A DNA stretch of 64,000 bases, taken from positions 22,586,667-22,650,666 of the forward strand of contig NC_050470.1 in assembly GCF_013373865.1 (NCBI RefSeq). Direction: 5' to 3'. A program made the position numbers and the translations under genes. Positions 1-11,350 of the stretch are shown in pieces. Position 1 is the stretch's first letter. Every line of letters begins with the position of its first letter. The notes below the pieces were generated by a model. It ran no database searches. It was not told the DNA's origin and saw nothing but the letters and a program-made list of their open reading frames with translations. Source of the DNA: Monomorium pharaonis (taxonomy: Eukaryota > Arthropoda > Insecta > Hymenoptera > Formicidae).

Positions 1-1300
1 GAATATTGACGCTACCCGAAGGCGTAAGAGGCTACTCTCTTTCGGCAGTCTTTAACTTTTCGCTCGAAACGGCTGATTCGAACGCTTTAAAGTAAGCCCG
101 TATCTACCGATATAGCTCTAACCTCCGCGATTTCGATCTCGACGCTTCCCGATGAAACAGCGAACTTTATCGGCGATATTTTAAATCCCACGACCGCGTA
201 CGCGTTCGCCGACTTTTATACACCTGCGCGACTTACCCTCATACCTTACGCCTTAGCTGGGCATATTTACAGCTTAATATAAAGTCGTATCCGTAAACAC
301 GCGCGCAAACGTTTATGCGCGAATGGCCGTACTTTAGCGAAAACGGATAAAGGAACGGGGAGGAAGCCCGTGAGAATCGAAGTCGCGAATTAATGGACGT
401 CGGCGTGGGTGTCATTGTACGAAGGGACATAACATAATGGAAAATTGTGTCTAAGCGGTTCGCGATTTTAACGGAACGGTTTGTGAACGCTGGAAGCTAA
501 ATAATCGTAAGTCCCCGCCGTTGAACGACAAATGGTGGCACTATATAATCTTCTACTGCGCGTAACTATCTCTTTATCGCGGTACACGTACATTCGCCGA
601 TACGTGAATGAAGTCGCGCGAAATAAAATTAGGATCCATAATAATAAAACAGATCAATATGTATCCGTAACAATCACGGCGGTGGGGCGCGTTTCCTGTT
701 TACTCGCTGCCTTAGACGATTTTAGCACCTCGCAGCTGCCGCCGCGAGGTATAAGATCTTATTTATACTAAGTAATCTCGGAACAAGTGAATTGCGAGTC
801 GCATCGTGCGGGCATCGCACTGATATCGAGCGCTGTAAAGATTATAATAAATGGCATAGCGTGCCGCGGCAATAATTAATTAAACGCAATAACATCGGAA
901 AGAAAGATATACAATATATGCTGGAGATAGGATAGGAGCTAATATATAGTTGGCGAGGAATCGAAAGAAGTGCTAGTGGTAATAAATTTTTAGTGGCTCC
1001 TTGCGCGCGGCAAACAAATATCATATTTCTCTTTGGCGTGTACGTGTTGCGTTTAAAACGCACCTTAGCTCGATACGCCTTACAGCTATCAAGATTAGAC
1101 CGTTCAATTATCTATCGAATACCTTTTCGGTACACGGAATAACAAACATAGAAATCGTTCTCGGAGAATTGTAATTTCAAAAATCTACGAACGGAATTTC
1201 CATATTCTCTCTTTTCAGATTAAAAATTGTATACACGCACAGCAAGAAAGAAACATAATTATAAATGTGTCCTCAAATTTTGTAATATTTAGTGTCACTC
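1..1300. other. Non-coding, CpG-rich turning AT-rich
   Basis: Short overlapping open frames only. The first 800 bases are CpG-rich and the remainder AT-rich. Apart from the zinc-finger site at 403 I see no feature. Confidence 0.6.
403..411 (+). promoter_or_regulatory. EGR/WT1-type zinc-finger site
   Basis: Exact GCGTGGGTG in non-coding DNA near the left edge, one base from the EGR consensus GCGTGGGCG and in the form bound by WT1/Klu-like fingers. Confidence 0.35.
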
Positions 1301-1378
1301 TACACTGAGAGAGAAAAAAAAAATACTAAATTCAAATAAATATTTCTTTGAATCTAGCATTTTCTTTTTCTCAGTGTA
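1301..1378. mobile_element. Tiny TA-flanked hairpin element (MITE-like)
   Basis: TACACTGAGA (1301-1310) is the exact reverse complement of TCTCAGTGTA (1369-1378). Pairing continues imperfectly through the A-rich and T-rich inner arms, and an inner ATTCAAA/TTTGAAT pair closes the loop. Excluding the TA at each end, the unit is CACTGAG...CTCAGTG, about 74 bp, as expected for a minimal Tc1/mariner-type MITE. It could also be transcribed as a pre-miRNA-like hairpin, but no known miRNA seed was recognised. Confidence 0.5.
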
Positions 1379-1808
1379 TACACACAACTCTGTCTTGAAT
1401 TTCTTTTCTTTAGTGAAAACTAAGAATACCGTAATTAGTTATAATATCTATATATAAATCTTTTGATAAACGATATAAATATTTTTTAAAGATATTAAAG
1501 TAAATGTAAGAGTCGTTGAAGAATTCTCTCCTACTTGTAAAAGCAATGAGAAAAACAAATCCAAAAATAGATGATATTTATCATGTTTAAAACAGCGGAA
1601 AACAACGTGTACAGAGCGATGGATAACAATTAAAATAAATATTGCACGTATTGAATTTTTACTTATTTGTTATAAAAATTTTCTTTTTAAGTAACCATTG
1701 CACACACATTTCATAAATATCTTTCTCTCTTCTCAAATATTAATCTCCCCAAAAACAATTCCATTAATTCTAAATATTAGATGTCCAAGTGGTAAATTGT
1801 CTACTTAC

Positions 1809-1907
1809 CGACGGATGTCCTGCCGTCGCCGGATCCCTCCAAGGCACCTCGTCCTCCCTCAGGTTCCGCCAGGATCCCTCGGGTTCCCTCTTCCCTCGTT
1901 TCACCAT
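1809..1907 (-). CDS. Candidate first coding exon of an unrecognised minus-strand gene
   Basis: ATG at 1907-1905, with A at -3 and G at +4, opens exactly 33 codons and ends in phase 0 at TCG|GTAAGT (donor 1808-1803). The peptide is highly charged. It starts MVKRGKREPEGSWRN, continues LREDEVPWRDPATAG and has two Trp. The sequence upstream on the minus strand is CpG-rich, suiting a promoter, and the gene would run off the left edge. The nearest pyrimidine-rich AG downstream, at about 1305, is created by an inverted repeat and I do not trust it as the next acceptor. No homology recognised. Confidence 0.3.
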
Positions 1908-2054
1908 GCTGTCTCTCAAGATACACACGGGATATACAGTAAAATGTGACACTCGCGACAACTCGGCTAATTACGATCGCGCCGACACTCTCCAATGCAC
2001 GACCTTCCCGACTGAATACGACGCGCACACGAAAGGTTAACGCGAAGAAAATCA

Positions 2055-3900
2055 ACATCGCGAAGCCGCGAGATGCAATATCGGCTCGCCATGCAATATC
2101 CGCGACGCATTCCACAGGCACACGTAACGAATGGCGCGATGATACACGAATTGGCGGGAAACGTGGCGTAAATCGCGCGCGAGGGGAGGAGGAGAGGGAG
2201 AGGGGCTGGCTAACTTCACGCGGCCGAGAACGGTTACCGTCGGTAACGACGCTACGCCTGTTGCGCCAAGCGACGCTAACCTTGCATTTTCCATGCTATT
2301 ACACGATTAATGATCCACGCTCGGGGTTTCGCGGCTATAACATATCTCGCGTCGCAACATAAAGACGAATATTCGCACGCGTACGATCGTCACTTTACCC
2401 AACTGCTCGAGCGACAACTTCCGCGTGCGGCGGGCGAATCCCGTGAAGTGCGCAATTTTCACAGTTCGCGAATGCCGACTCCACTCCGCGCGATCGTCGT
2501 ACGTCTAATCACCGGAATACGATGTCCGTGCGACGACAATTGGGTCGATACCCGCGATGCAACATCGCGATTATCGCGAAGCCGCGGTCCGCTCGGTCGC
2601 CCGCGACATCTCGCCCGCAAGGGTAACGACGAAACTAAAACGGCCAATAGCGTTCGCGGAATCGCGAGGGGGGCCAGCTTCACGCGGCCGACGCGGTCAC
2701 CGTCGCGTCGCGCCGATCCTACGCCTATTGCACCTACACTATTGGTGCACTTTCATGTACCTTTTTCGCGTGCGACGACATGCGTGCGTATCACGTGCCT
2801 GTTGCTCGTCGAAGCCACACGTGTCGGCGATCGAGGCAAAGATTAGAGTTCTACCGGTCGAATACTTTTAATCGCTTTCCGATTGACTGCATTCTAACGT
2901 CCAATGCGTACGGGCTATAATGCGGGCGATCGCTATCTAGCGATCGATGGAAGGTCCAGAATGCAATGAGTGTCGGAACGCACAGTGTCAGTATGGTCGT
3001 CGCTTTATCGATTGTCCGGCGACAGGTTTCGATCGACTGAATCTCCGCGAAGTGCGCGTCTTAATCGTTATTCACCCTTTATTTATTACGCGCAGCTACC
3101 ATTCGCAGGCCGACAAATGACGTGTACGACCGCTCCGGGTGTCGTCGCCGCGTGATTTATTCCCGTGATACGAGTGGAAAATGCTAATCGTCTTCTACGA
3201 ATAACAAGTGTGTCGATCCCCGCGCGGTTCGTTCCTACGAGTCGCAAGCGTATCGGGGGCGACGCGACGGCTCTTCACCGGGACGCGTGTTTCATGCCGA
3301 GGCAACGATTACCGAATCCACACGCGATCGTCGTATGTGTATCTAATCGCCAGGCGATTCCAGCGATAAGTTTCACTTCCGACATTTACTCGCGACAGGC
3401 GACTTGGACGTATCGCGGCCGATATTATTACACGCATTATCTAATACGTAGGGATTAGTCGTTCAATTTATATTTGGATTGTTTCCTGAAAAGAGAGACA
3501 GATTTTTATTTGACAAAATGCGTGAAAAATTGAAAGCACTGTACACTCACCACTGTTCCCAGAGATAGGAGCGACTCGGGACCAATTTCACCAATCACGG
3601 TCAGAGTTGTCAGGACGGCCAACTGATACGCATAGTTCGACATCAAGGCTGACAAGACCAAATTTATATTGGCTGCCCTGATAACTGTAATCGTCGGTTC
3701 GCGTAACCGTGGTCAGTGTAATTGACCCTCGGTGTGTTATTGATTACTTGACGATATTCGGTGGTTTTCGGATTTGTTGATACACACGGTGTCGCTCCAG
3801 GTTTGTTTATTACGATCGGCCTTGAAACACGAGTCGCAAGCACGCCGAGGCGACGGCTCTTTATTGAGGCCCGAAATATGAGAGCGGCGAGAAGTAACGT
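2055..3900. repeat. Old CpG-rich direct repeats, spacing about 0.5-0.6 kb
   Basis: Several segment pairs in this block resemble each other in the same orientation. 2057-2265 matches 2572-2735 (shared CTTCACGCGGCCGA and CTACGCCT.TTGC). 2414-2460 matches 3018-3080 (GCGACA..TT.CG, then GAA.TGCGC). 3230-3290 matches 3826-3880 (ACGAGTCGCAAGC, then GCGACGGCTCTT). Spacings are about 515, 604 and 597 bp. Divergence is high and I cannot draw one clean unit. It may be a decayed tandem array or shared words in CpG-rich DNA. Confidence 0.4.
3468..3685 (-). CDS. Candidate C-terminal exons of an unrecognised minus-strand gene
   Basis: A minus-strand frame open from an upstream stop near 3715 runs through 3685-3551 with strongly protein-like codon use. 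It encodes a helix-rich, hydrophobic segment containing NINLVLSALMSN, YAYQLAVLTTLTVIG and EIGPESLLSLGTV. It ends at GTG|GTGAGT (donor 3550-3545). A 65-nt intron follows and closes with a fine acceptor, ctgtctctcttttcag (AG at 3487-3486). The next exon adds only ETIQI and a TAA at 3470-3468. Intron size and both splice sites are typical for insects. The upstream acceptor is unclear: the AG at 3687-3686 and the AG at 3680-3679 both lack a good pyrimidine tract, and I found no earlier exon. The segment could be a transmembrane or HEAT/ARM-like helix. I do not recognise the family. Confidence 0.35.
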
Positions 3901-4439
3901 TTACTTTACGTTTTCCGAGCAACGTGACTTGCAAATTACGAAGAAAGTCTGTCGAGCATCTATAAATAATACACGTGCCAATCGCATTTTTTTAGTCGTC
4001 GACATGAATAGCGTATTGCGCGTCGCAGCAATGGGAATTAAGTTGCCGGCGTCACTTTCGAGTTTCTCGGTTACGGTTGCGGAACAGATGAACCGTGAGT
4101 CGGGTAACGTCGCGACGTGTTTGATCAACAAACCGATTTCATTATCACCCTCGCACGTATATTCGACACACGCTGGCAGCGTGAATTCGACCTTCGTGCG
4201 CGTTTCGTGAAATTCGCTCGCTTAATCGGGTCCATTGGATTTACGGCGAGATGACGTATCTCGTGAATCTTTGCCATTGATGTGGGAGACGCGATCGTGT
4301 TTATCGTTCCCCCCCTCCCCCTACTCTTGCCGCTAATGCGCATATTTATTTGCTCGTTACAAGACGAGATATGACGATTGCCGTAAACCGTACATTATTT
4401 AACGTTCAATGTATAGAAAGTATAGGAAAGTGCAGGTGC

Positions 4440-4840
4440 GAGCAGTCGGCATGCAAGCGCAGCGCGTCGTCGTCGTCGTCGCCCGGCGAGATAATCGCCT
4501 CTGACGCGTGAAGTTGGCCGCGCGATTTACCAAGCTCCTCCGCCATATTAGATCAACCATGGCGTTTGTTTGCGACGCGTCGCGGGTGTCGAGCGTGAGA
4601 TTCGCGGTGCATTCGTTCCGAAATATCGTTCCTGAAATTCGTCACGGTAGACGAAGCGGGTCGCGTGAGTCCAACGTCGAAGCAAGTGACGCGCGAGCGT
4701 TGACGGTGTCCCATCGATTGGCGCTTGTGCTAATTCGCGAGCGGGTCTCCGCGAGTGAGTGTTGTGCGAGTGCAACGAAGGAATCTGAGAGGAGGAGGAG
4801 GCTTGGGAGAGGCATCGGGCGCCAGCGGAGCAACCGTAGG
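4440..4840 (+). other. Possible 5' untranslated exon with splice donor
   Basis: This GC-rich stretch, with a (CGT)n run at about 4465-4481 and an AGGAGG-rich end, finishes at AGG|GTAAGT, a consensus plus-strand donor at 4841. A 138-codon frame covers it but has biased low-complexity composition and no recognisable domain, so a 5'UTR is more likely than coding. The left boundary is arbitrary. A possible partner acceptor is at 6098. Confidence 0.2.
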
Positions 4841-5040
4841 GTAAGTCTCACACGTCATTCGCATATCATATGTCGGGGCTCGGCGCACATCTCGATTTTC
4901 GGCTTGGATCTGTTCTTCCTCTAGTGCTATCCCCCCCCTCTCTCCGCTCCCCTGTTACCTCGCCACCACGCGTATAGTCTGTAGTGTCGCTTGATCGCGC
5001 GCGGACCAATGAGATGGGGGGAAATGGAACGGAGGTGGTA

Positions 5041-6090
5041 GAGGCAGAGTAATAATTAATTCAAAAGTTCAAAAGTTAATAACTTGATTAAATAAGCCAA
5101 TTTTGATTTTTAACTAGTTTTTGAAACACATTAACTTATTAATTTCTTTCCTAAGTTAAAAATTTATTATATGTAAAAAATTTATTATATGTAAAAAATA
5201 CCTTAAAAAATAAGATGTTATGGTTATTTTATATAAATTTAATTTACATATAAAATAATAAATTTATTTGATGATATATATTATAATTGTTTCGATTCAT
5301 GTTAATAACTGATGGCAATCTAACTGTAAAAAAATTACGAATTTTTAATTTAATTTAATTTAAATAATGCCATTCAAAATTGACTTTCATAATTTAGTTT
5401 CAGTTTATTTAATCGTAATATGATTTTTAATTGAGTTAGTTACTCGTTCGTGTCATTTTTAATGCAATTAAATGATTTTATAAATCATTAACTAACGTAA
5501 TTTAAGTTAAAAAATATCATATAACTTTGCCAATTCTAGGAAGAGAGGCAGGCGGAAAATCAGTCGAAACACGTGCCGAGTCTTGTTGTGTATTTACATA
5601 TTATATATTACATTAAATTTATGCGTGATTCGCGATTCGCTATTTGCGTGAGATTCGCGAATAACACGAGTTCGTTAAATTCGCGTTCGCAGTTTATGCG
5701 GAGCCAGCAGAGCGGCTTTTCGATAAGATCAAAGACCGTGAATGCCGACGAATCAGTTAATTCGCGTTTGTACGAGTACGGAGCTGCACCGTGTGAACGA
5801 TGGACCACGATGAATCGCGAACAGTATAAAAAGTATCGAAATTTCACGAATTGCGAATCACGAGTTACGAATGGCGTGTAGTCGAGTGTAACATGTTGCG
5901 TGTACTGAATTAATCATTTCTTCGGATTGCTTACTTAAACGATTTAAATAGCAATTAGAGGAAAAGAGATTTTTTTATTTATAAAACTCTATACGTATCT
6001 ACGAATAAAACAACGAACGACGCGCGCGTCAATTACTTTTTCAAATTGATTATTTCGGACGATAACAATTTCTATACATATATATCTTTA
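5041..6090. other. AT-rich stretch followed by a TTCGCG-rich stretch
   Basis: 5041-5540 is strongly AT-rich, with TTAA-rich words and one 18-bp duplication. 5620-5880 repeats ATTCGCG-like words at least six times in about 200 bases, without a regular period. No gene seen. Confidence 0.5.
5161..5196 (+). repeat. 18-bp tandem duplication
   Basis: The unit AATTTATTATATGTAAAA occurs twice in a row with no difference, in an AT-rich stretch (5050-5540) that has no gene. Confidence 0.8.
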
Positions 6091-6098
6091 TTTTGCAG

Positions 6099-6141
6099 AT
6101 TAAAACATCATGCTACAACTCCGCCGCTGCGCGTCGTACCG
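6099..6141 (+). other. Possible 43-nt plus-strand exon
   Basis: A good acceptor (tatctttattttgcag, ending 6098) is followed 43 nt later by G|GTGAGT (donor at 6142). Inside is ATG (6110) followed by a frame MLQLRRCASY, leaving in phase 2, so it could hold a start codon. It could pair with the donor at 4840. No downstream exon was identified, so this remains weak. Confidence 0.2.
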
Positions 6142-8980
6142 GTGAGTCGAATTACCTTTTATTTTCGGTAATGAGACGAGAGACGCAAGTAACGATTACA
6201 GCAGAGTACGGGTGCAACCGTGCCTGTGCGTGGCCCGTATGTTGTCCGTTGTTCGGATTGAATGAAACGCGCGCGCGCAGGAAACACGTGTGTGCGAGGT
6301 AGCGCTGGGAGGCTCGCTCGTTTCGCCAGGTAATCTCAGGGTGAGGCGCGCGGCGGCCTTCGCGACCAGCCGGCATCGCAGGTGGTGAACCCGCGCGAAA
6401 TTGAAATTGATTCCGCATCGGTAATAAGCGGCTCCCTGCGGTCCCTGGGGTTCCACACACGCAGTGGCCACGAACAGCCCCCGAGGTCGCCGGCGAGATC
6501 GGCCCACACGTACGGCCATGGACGCGCGCAAATCTATGCAGGTGCACGATCGGTTAACGAGCCGATCGATGCTTCTTTTTTCCCTCCCCCCACCCCCCTC
6601 TCCTTCCGTTACTCTCGCGACTATTGCTGCCGCATAGTTTTCTCTCAATGATTTTCGGACTCGTACATCGAAATTGTACGTCCGCATAGTCGACGGGAAT
6701 TCCACCTCGTGGAGGCTACGAACTATTCGCGGTAAAAGATATTTTTTTTTTTCTTCGAAAATTACCTTCACGCCCGCTGTGTATCGGTTCAAGCGGTTAT
6801 ACCTTCTGAAATAAACAGCGAAAATAAAGGAACACAGTTCTTAATAGGTTACTCTTGATATTACTGCAACGATGCAATCGTATAAACGCTCACTGAAACA
6901 GTGGCGATAAAAATTTTATTTTTTTTTAAAGGTAAAAAAATTAAATTAAAATGAAGGTATTAACTGCTGTATGTTGTAGCTCACTTCTGTTCTCTCTCCA
7001 AAATAGCATAGATATTAACTCAGAAATTATTAACTTTTATGTACTAAAATTTTTACAACCTTTGTCGCGTGTGATGAAACTTGCTTTTTCATGAATTTTC
7101 CTCGGCTAATCGGTTACGTGAAAACGTGTTCCTTGTGCGTTTTCTATGCGTACATATCTCTCATGTGCAAGCGTGCACGTAAAAGAGGAAATTGCACGGA
7201 TAGAAGGGCGAGGGAGAGGGCTGTCTCGCGATTGCGTTCACATAGTCGGATGTATTTCTGTCGTAAACGGGGATGGAGGGGAGGATCGCCAGTGACCGTC
7301 CTCTCGGCGAAGAGAGGATTTATCCTTCGTCGATTTACAATGCTTTATGGTGTCGGTCTCGCTGCCTCAACAAATAATTGCCAATTAAATGTCCCGCGCA
7401 TCGATCGTCCTTGTTGCCAATTGCGAGAGAATAGTGGATATCCTTCTGTCAAGAGACCGCCGATTTCAATACTTTTTTAAAATCCAGTTTCAGTATATCC
7501 CATTGGTAGATATCGCATATGGATATGGAACGCGATATTCTCAAATTAATCTTAATATTTAGATTATTCTCTCAATTTTACATAAATTATAATCTAAAAA
7601 TCGTGAAACTTTTGTTATATAATGATTTTAATAATGATTAAATAATAGTAAATTAAAAATGTTTCATTTTTACCGTTTGCATAATGAAATAATATTAATA
7701 ATATAAATTAATCAAAGCAACACTAAAATAACTATTATAATAATGAAATTCTTAGCAATAAGCGTGATAATTAGACACAACGCGAAAAATCCAACTCTAT
7801 ATTTTTATGCAAATAATATTATTTCTAAAAGTAATAACAGCGAATTAATCTCAACTCGTACAGAATTAGTATAGAAACTTTCCGTGTGCATAATAGAAAA
7901 ATCGTTACTGCGGTTTCCGGTGATTTGATTTCTTTATACATATGCATCGTTAGAGAATGTAAGAAATATAATTGACGTCTTTGCCAAGGAAATAAATTTC
8001 GGAACAGTTCCATCGCTATCTCGTCACCGGCACACAATTCTCTTCCTTCTCTTTCTCGATGCGCCCGACGAGAGACCGACGAAAACGCCCCCGTTTCATT
8101 GTCTACCGGGTCGTTCGAACGGAATACAATACTTGGCCACTGCCTAACATGAATAAATGTATTTACGATTTGACGTAGGTGTGCCCGCATGCACCTACAA
8201 AAAATTCGAAACGAGCCTGCGGTCGTGAATTCCGCGGGCGGAACGGGGAAAGAAAGGTGATGGCAAGCCTTCCAAGGAGAAGAGAGGACTTTGCAGGTGG
8301 AGAACGAGTTTCCATCGGTCTGACAAAAAATCCGATATCGACAGTTTGATCTCTTTGATACGACGAAATTGACTTTAATCGCTTGACGTTTGCTTCGCAG
8401 TACATTGTTACCTCGAAACCCGCTAAATAGGCGTCTAATCGATTTTTCATTGTTCTGGTGCTTTTTTTTTCTCGAAACTTTTTCCATTTTAAACTTTATC
8501 ATATATTTTGCAAAAATATTTGTTCATTTGTCATTTGTATTGGTGAAGATCAAAACGGCATTTTTCGTTTGCAGTAATAATTTTGCCTTTTTCTTCAAAG
8601 ATTAAATAATTTTCGTACATTTTGATCGAATGTTAATACGATGATTATAGTTTCTCGTACAGCGGCTATAAATAAATTCGTCGACCTGGTCAATACCATT
8701 CGTCTCCCTCGAATCAGAATTGTCTCCGCGATTAAATTTCGAAGCGCTTGCAAAATATACTCTTTTAATTAAATAAAATACTGCACATTATTAAATATTC
8801 ATACGAGAAGTAACGCGAATTAATGTCAATGATAATAAAAAATTAATTTCCTAATTAGCAGACAGAATTACTACATAATACGTGCTCAATAATTTTTCGA
8901 ATAATTTAATAATTCAGATTCTTTTTCGAAGAGAGAATTTACGCCGAAAAAGATTTATTTCCTTCACCTACAATATGCAA

Positions 8981-9006
8981 GAGAAAGAGAAAGAGAGAGA
9001 GAGAGA
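8981..9006 (+). repeat. (GA)n microsatellite
   Basis: Interrupted GA tract in AT-rich intergenic DNA. Confidence 0.85.
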
Positions 9007-9581
9007 TTGATATATATTGTTAATTTTATACATAATATGATGGATAAAAATGTGATACGTTTAATTGGGGTATTATGAACTAAAATTAAAATTATCTGAA
9101 ATATGTGCAAATATAATTATAATTTATATATAAATATCTGTCAATCTGCTTTTCCATGCGCATGTTAAAATGCACATTAATTAATAAAAATGAAATAAAA
9201 TAAAATAAATAACATTGGTATATCCAATAACGAATTTAATAATCGATGCAATCGTAAAGTGAGCTCGAAAATATTTCTTGGGTTAAAAAAACGGGTGTTT
9301 TTACTTTTCGGGAAGAATTCACGATGCGCGAAGTCGCGGTGCGGCTGACGACGTACATGTATGCCGCGGCTCTTCCTCGTCGTTCTTTCGCTGCGTGTCG
9401 GGCAGGGAGAAGGCACTCCGAAAGTTTATAGCCACGGAAAGGAAGTGAAGGAGATATATACACGCCACGCTGTGAACGCGCGGAGACCCGCGACGTTGTG
9501 CATACGCACGTATACGCGCGCAGGAGGGGTGCGTATACACGGCATTCACCGGGTAAATCGGCAAATAAATATAACGCTGCG

Positions 9582-9590
9582 GCGTGGGCG
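9582..9590 (+). promoter_or_regulatory. EGR/WT1-type zinc-finger site
   Basis: Exact consensus GCGTGGGCG within a GC-rich block (9300-9740) that is otherwise non-coding. Confidence 0.4.
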
Positions 9591-11350
9591 GCTATTGTTC
9601 GCACGCATAAAGTTAAAACGCGCGAGAAACCGACCGTAAATCGAAGATTTCGAAGTTAATGGCCAACCGAGACGCGCGAGCTCTTTTCGCCCGTGGGAAG
9701 ATCCATGGCGTTGCTCTCGGGCATCATTGAGCACCCTGTTACAATCGTCACCGAGACCGTACCGCTTGCATCGAAGGTACTATTCTTGTTATAAAAATGT
9801 TTTATTGTGTAAACTTGATACACACCTCGTCGTTCGTTTTATATCGTTATATAGCTCATTCATTGCTTTACAGCCATTTAAATAAATTTCAGAATAATTT
9901 AATATAAAAGCCTCGAGCAGATAAAACTTTATCAAGATCTCGAATTACTTACCGTATACAAATTAGCATCGAAATTCTTACATCTTATATGCTAAATTTA
10001 ATATTTGATTAATTAAATTAGTCTCTATTTTTATACGCGTAACAAGCGAGAATTTCAATTATCGCTTGCTACGTACACAAATAATATTTTTATTCCCGCA
10101 ACTAACATTTCTGTAACAGAAACAGATTTTGTGAATTTAGCGCTTTAGCGAGACCGGATTTCCCATGAACGGCTATCACATGCGCGAGTCTCTTCTCGCG
10201 TGTTTGCTACGTGGGTAGTAAATCCGTCGCGGTTTTTCCTTTCGTTTCCCTCGTTGGCTAAGGAGAAATCACTTGCAAAAAGCAGACGTGATCGAACGCG
10301 AAAGCGTTTAGGGCTATTGATAGAGTGGCCGATGTTTTACAGATTGGCTAAGTCCTAACCATTTCAGGCATTCGCGTTTCTCTCGCTAAAGAACATGCTG
10401 TCTGTGTCTGGATAAAATCAGCATTGGCCATGTTTGCGAACCGAGGACATGCTGCCGGTGCTCAATAAATGTCGCGGAGTTTGACACGCTTCTAATGGGA
10501 TATTAGCAGGTAATAGCGAAGGGGTACTAAAGTGATGTACGTGTTAATAAATTACATGAAGCGGAACAAAAATTCCATTCTGAAAGACGTCGCGACCTTT
10601 TATTTGGAAGAGGAGGTTACATACAAGTATTATTTTTATAAATTTACAAAAATGGTCAAAGTAAAATGGACCACCGTCTATCGATTGCGCTGCTGCAATC
10701 CTCGACAATCAGTCTCTAGATGAAGAGCAACGGCGGATAGAAGAAACGCGGAGAAGCAGGCAGCTCTTTTAGAGCTAACGACCGATAGTTCTACATTATT
10801 TATATCTTGCCGGCAATCCAACTTGAGTTGCCACTACGAATCGGGAAAACGAAACGATTGTTTTATTACTCGTCGTACTACGTCGGAATGACTCTTCCAC
10901 GGCGGATAAAATTGCAGTTTATTGGTCGTCGGGATGTACTATTTACGAACGCATCTTCTTATCCCGTACGTCCGTCAATGAGGCTCTTATAATGTAAATG
11001 TACGTCAATAACGCTTGTAAGTTATGGCGTAGATGATCAGAAATAGATACGCGATCTAGCCATGTAATTTATCTATACAGATTCCCCCCTCCCTTTGCGA
11101 TACGTTTTGAGAAATAATATTTTTAAACTCAAGAAAAATTAATAAACTAAAAAGGAACCGGGGAAGACAAAGAGTTACAGAATTAATTGCAGTTCAGGAA
11201 AGTATTATGCGCGTATTTATGTTTATAATAAAAAGATAGTCTGACGAATGCATTGGTAATACTATACATATATCTATTAAAAAATTATTAAGTTTAAATA
11301 AATTATTTATTACATAAACGAATTTCGATATCATTTCACTTAATAGCTAG

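Larger units (their letters stand above)
6142..11350. other. Intergenic; two GC-rich blocks, no recognised gene
   Basis: GC-rich blocks at 6140-6720 and 9300-9740 alternate with AT-rich sequence. The longest frame is 225 codons on the minus strand (8502-7825); it has no recognisable domain. A minus-strand mini-exon pattern (acceptor at about 6807, donor at about 6766) is probably chance. Confidence 0.5.

Noticed and set aside
1230..1304. Minus-strand exon after the pyrimidine-rich AG at about 1305
   Set aside because: The tract is one arm of the 1301-1378 inverted repeat and the frame closes after about 29 codons, so it is unlikely to follow the 1809-1907 exon.
2310..2846. 178-codon plus-strand frame
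   Set aside because: It spans the diverged CpG-rich repeats; Arg/Thr/Pro-rich product with no recognisable fold.
6196..6792. 198-codon minus-strand open frame
   Set aside because: It lies in a GC-rich CpG block where several frames are open on both strands; the product is Arg-rich low complexity.
7825..8502. 225-codon minus-strand open frame
   Set aside because: No domain, composition unlike a conserved protein, another frame is open over part of it, and no splice or promoter context. Probably chance.
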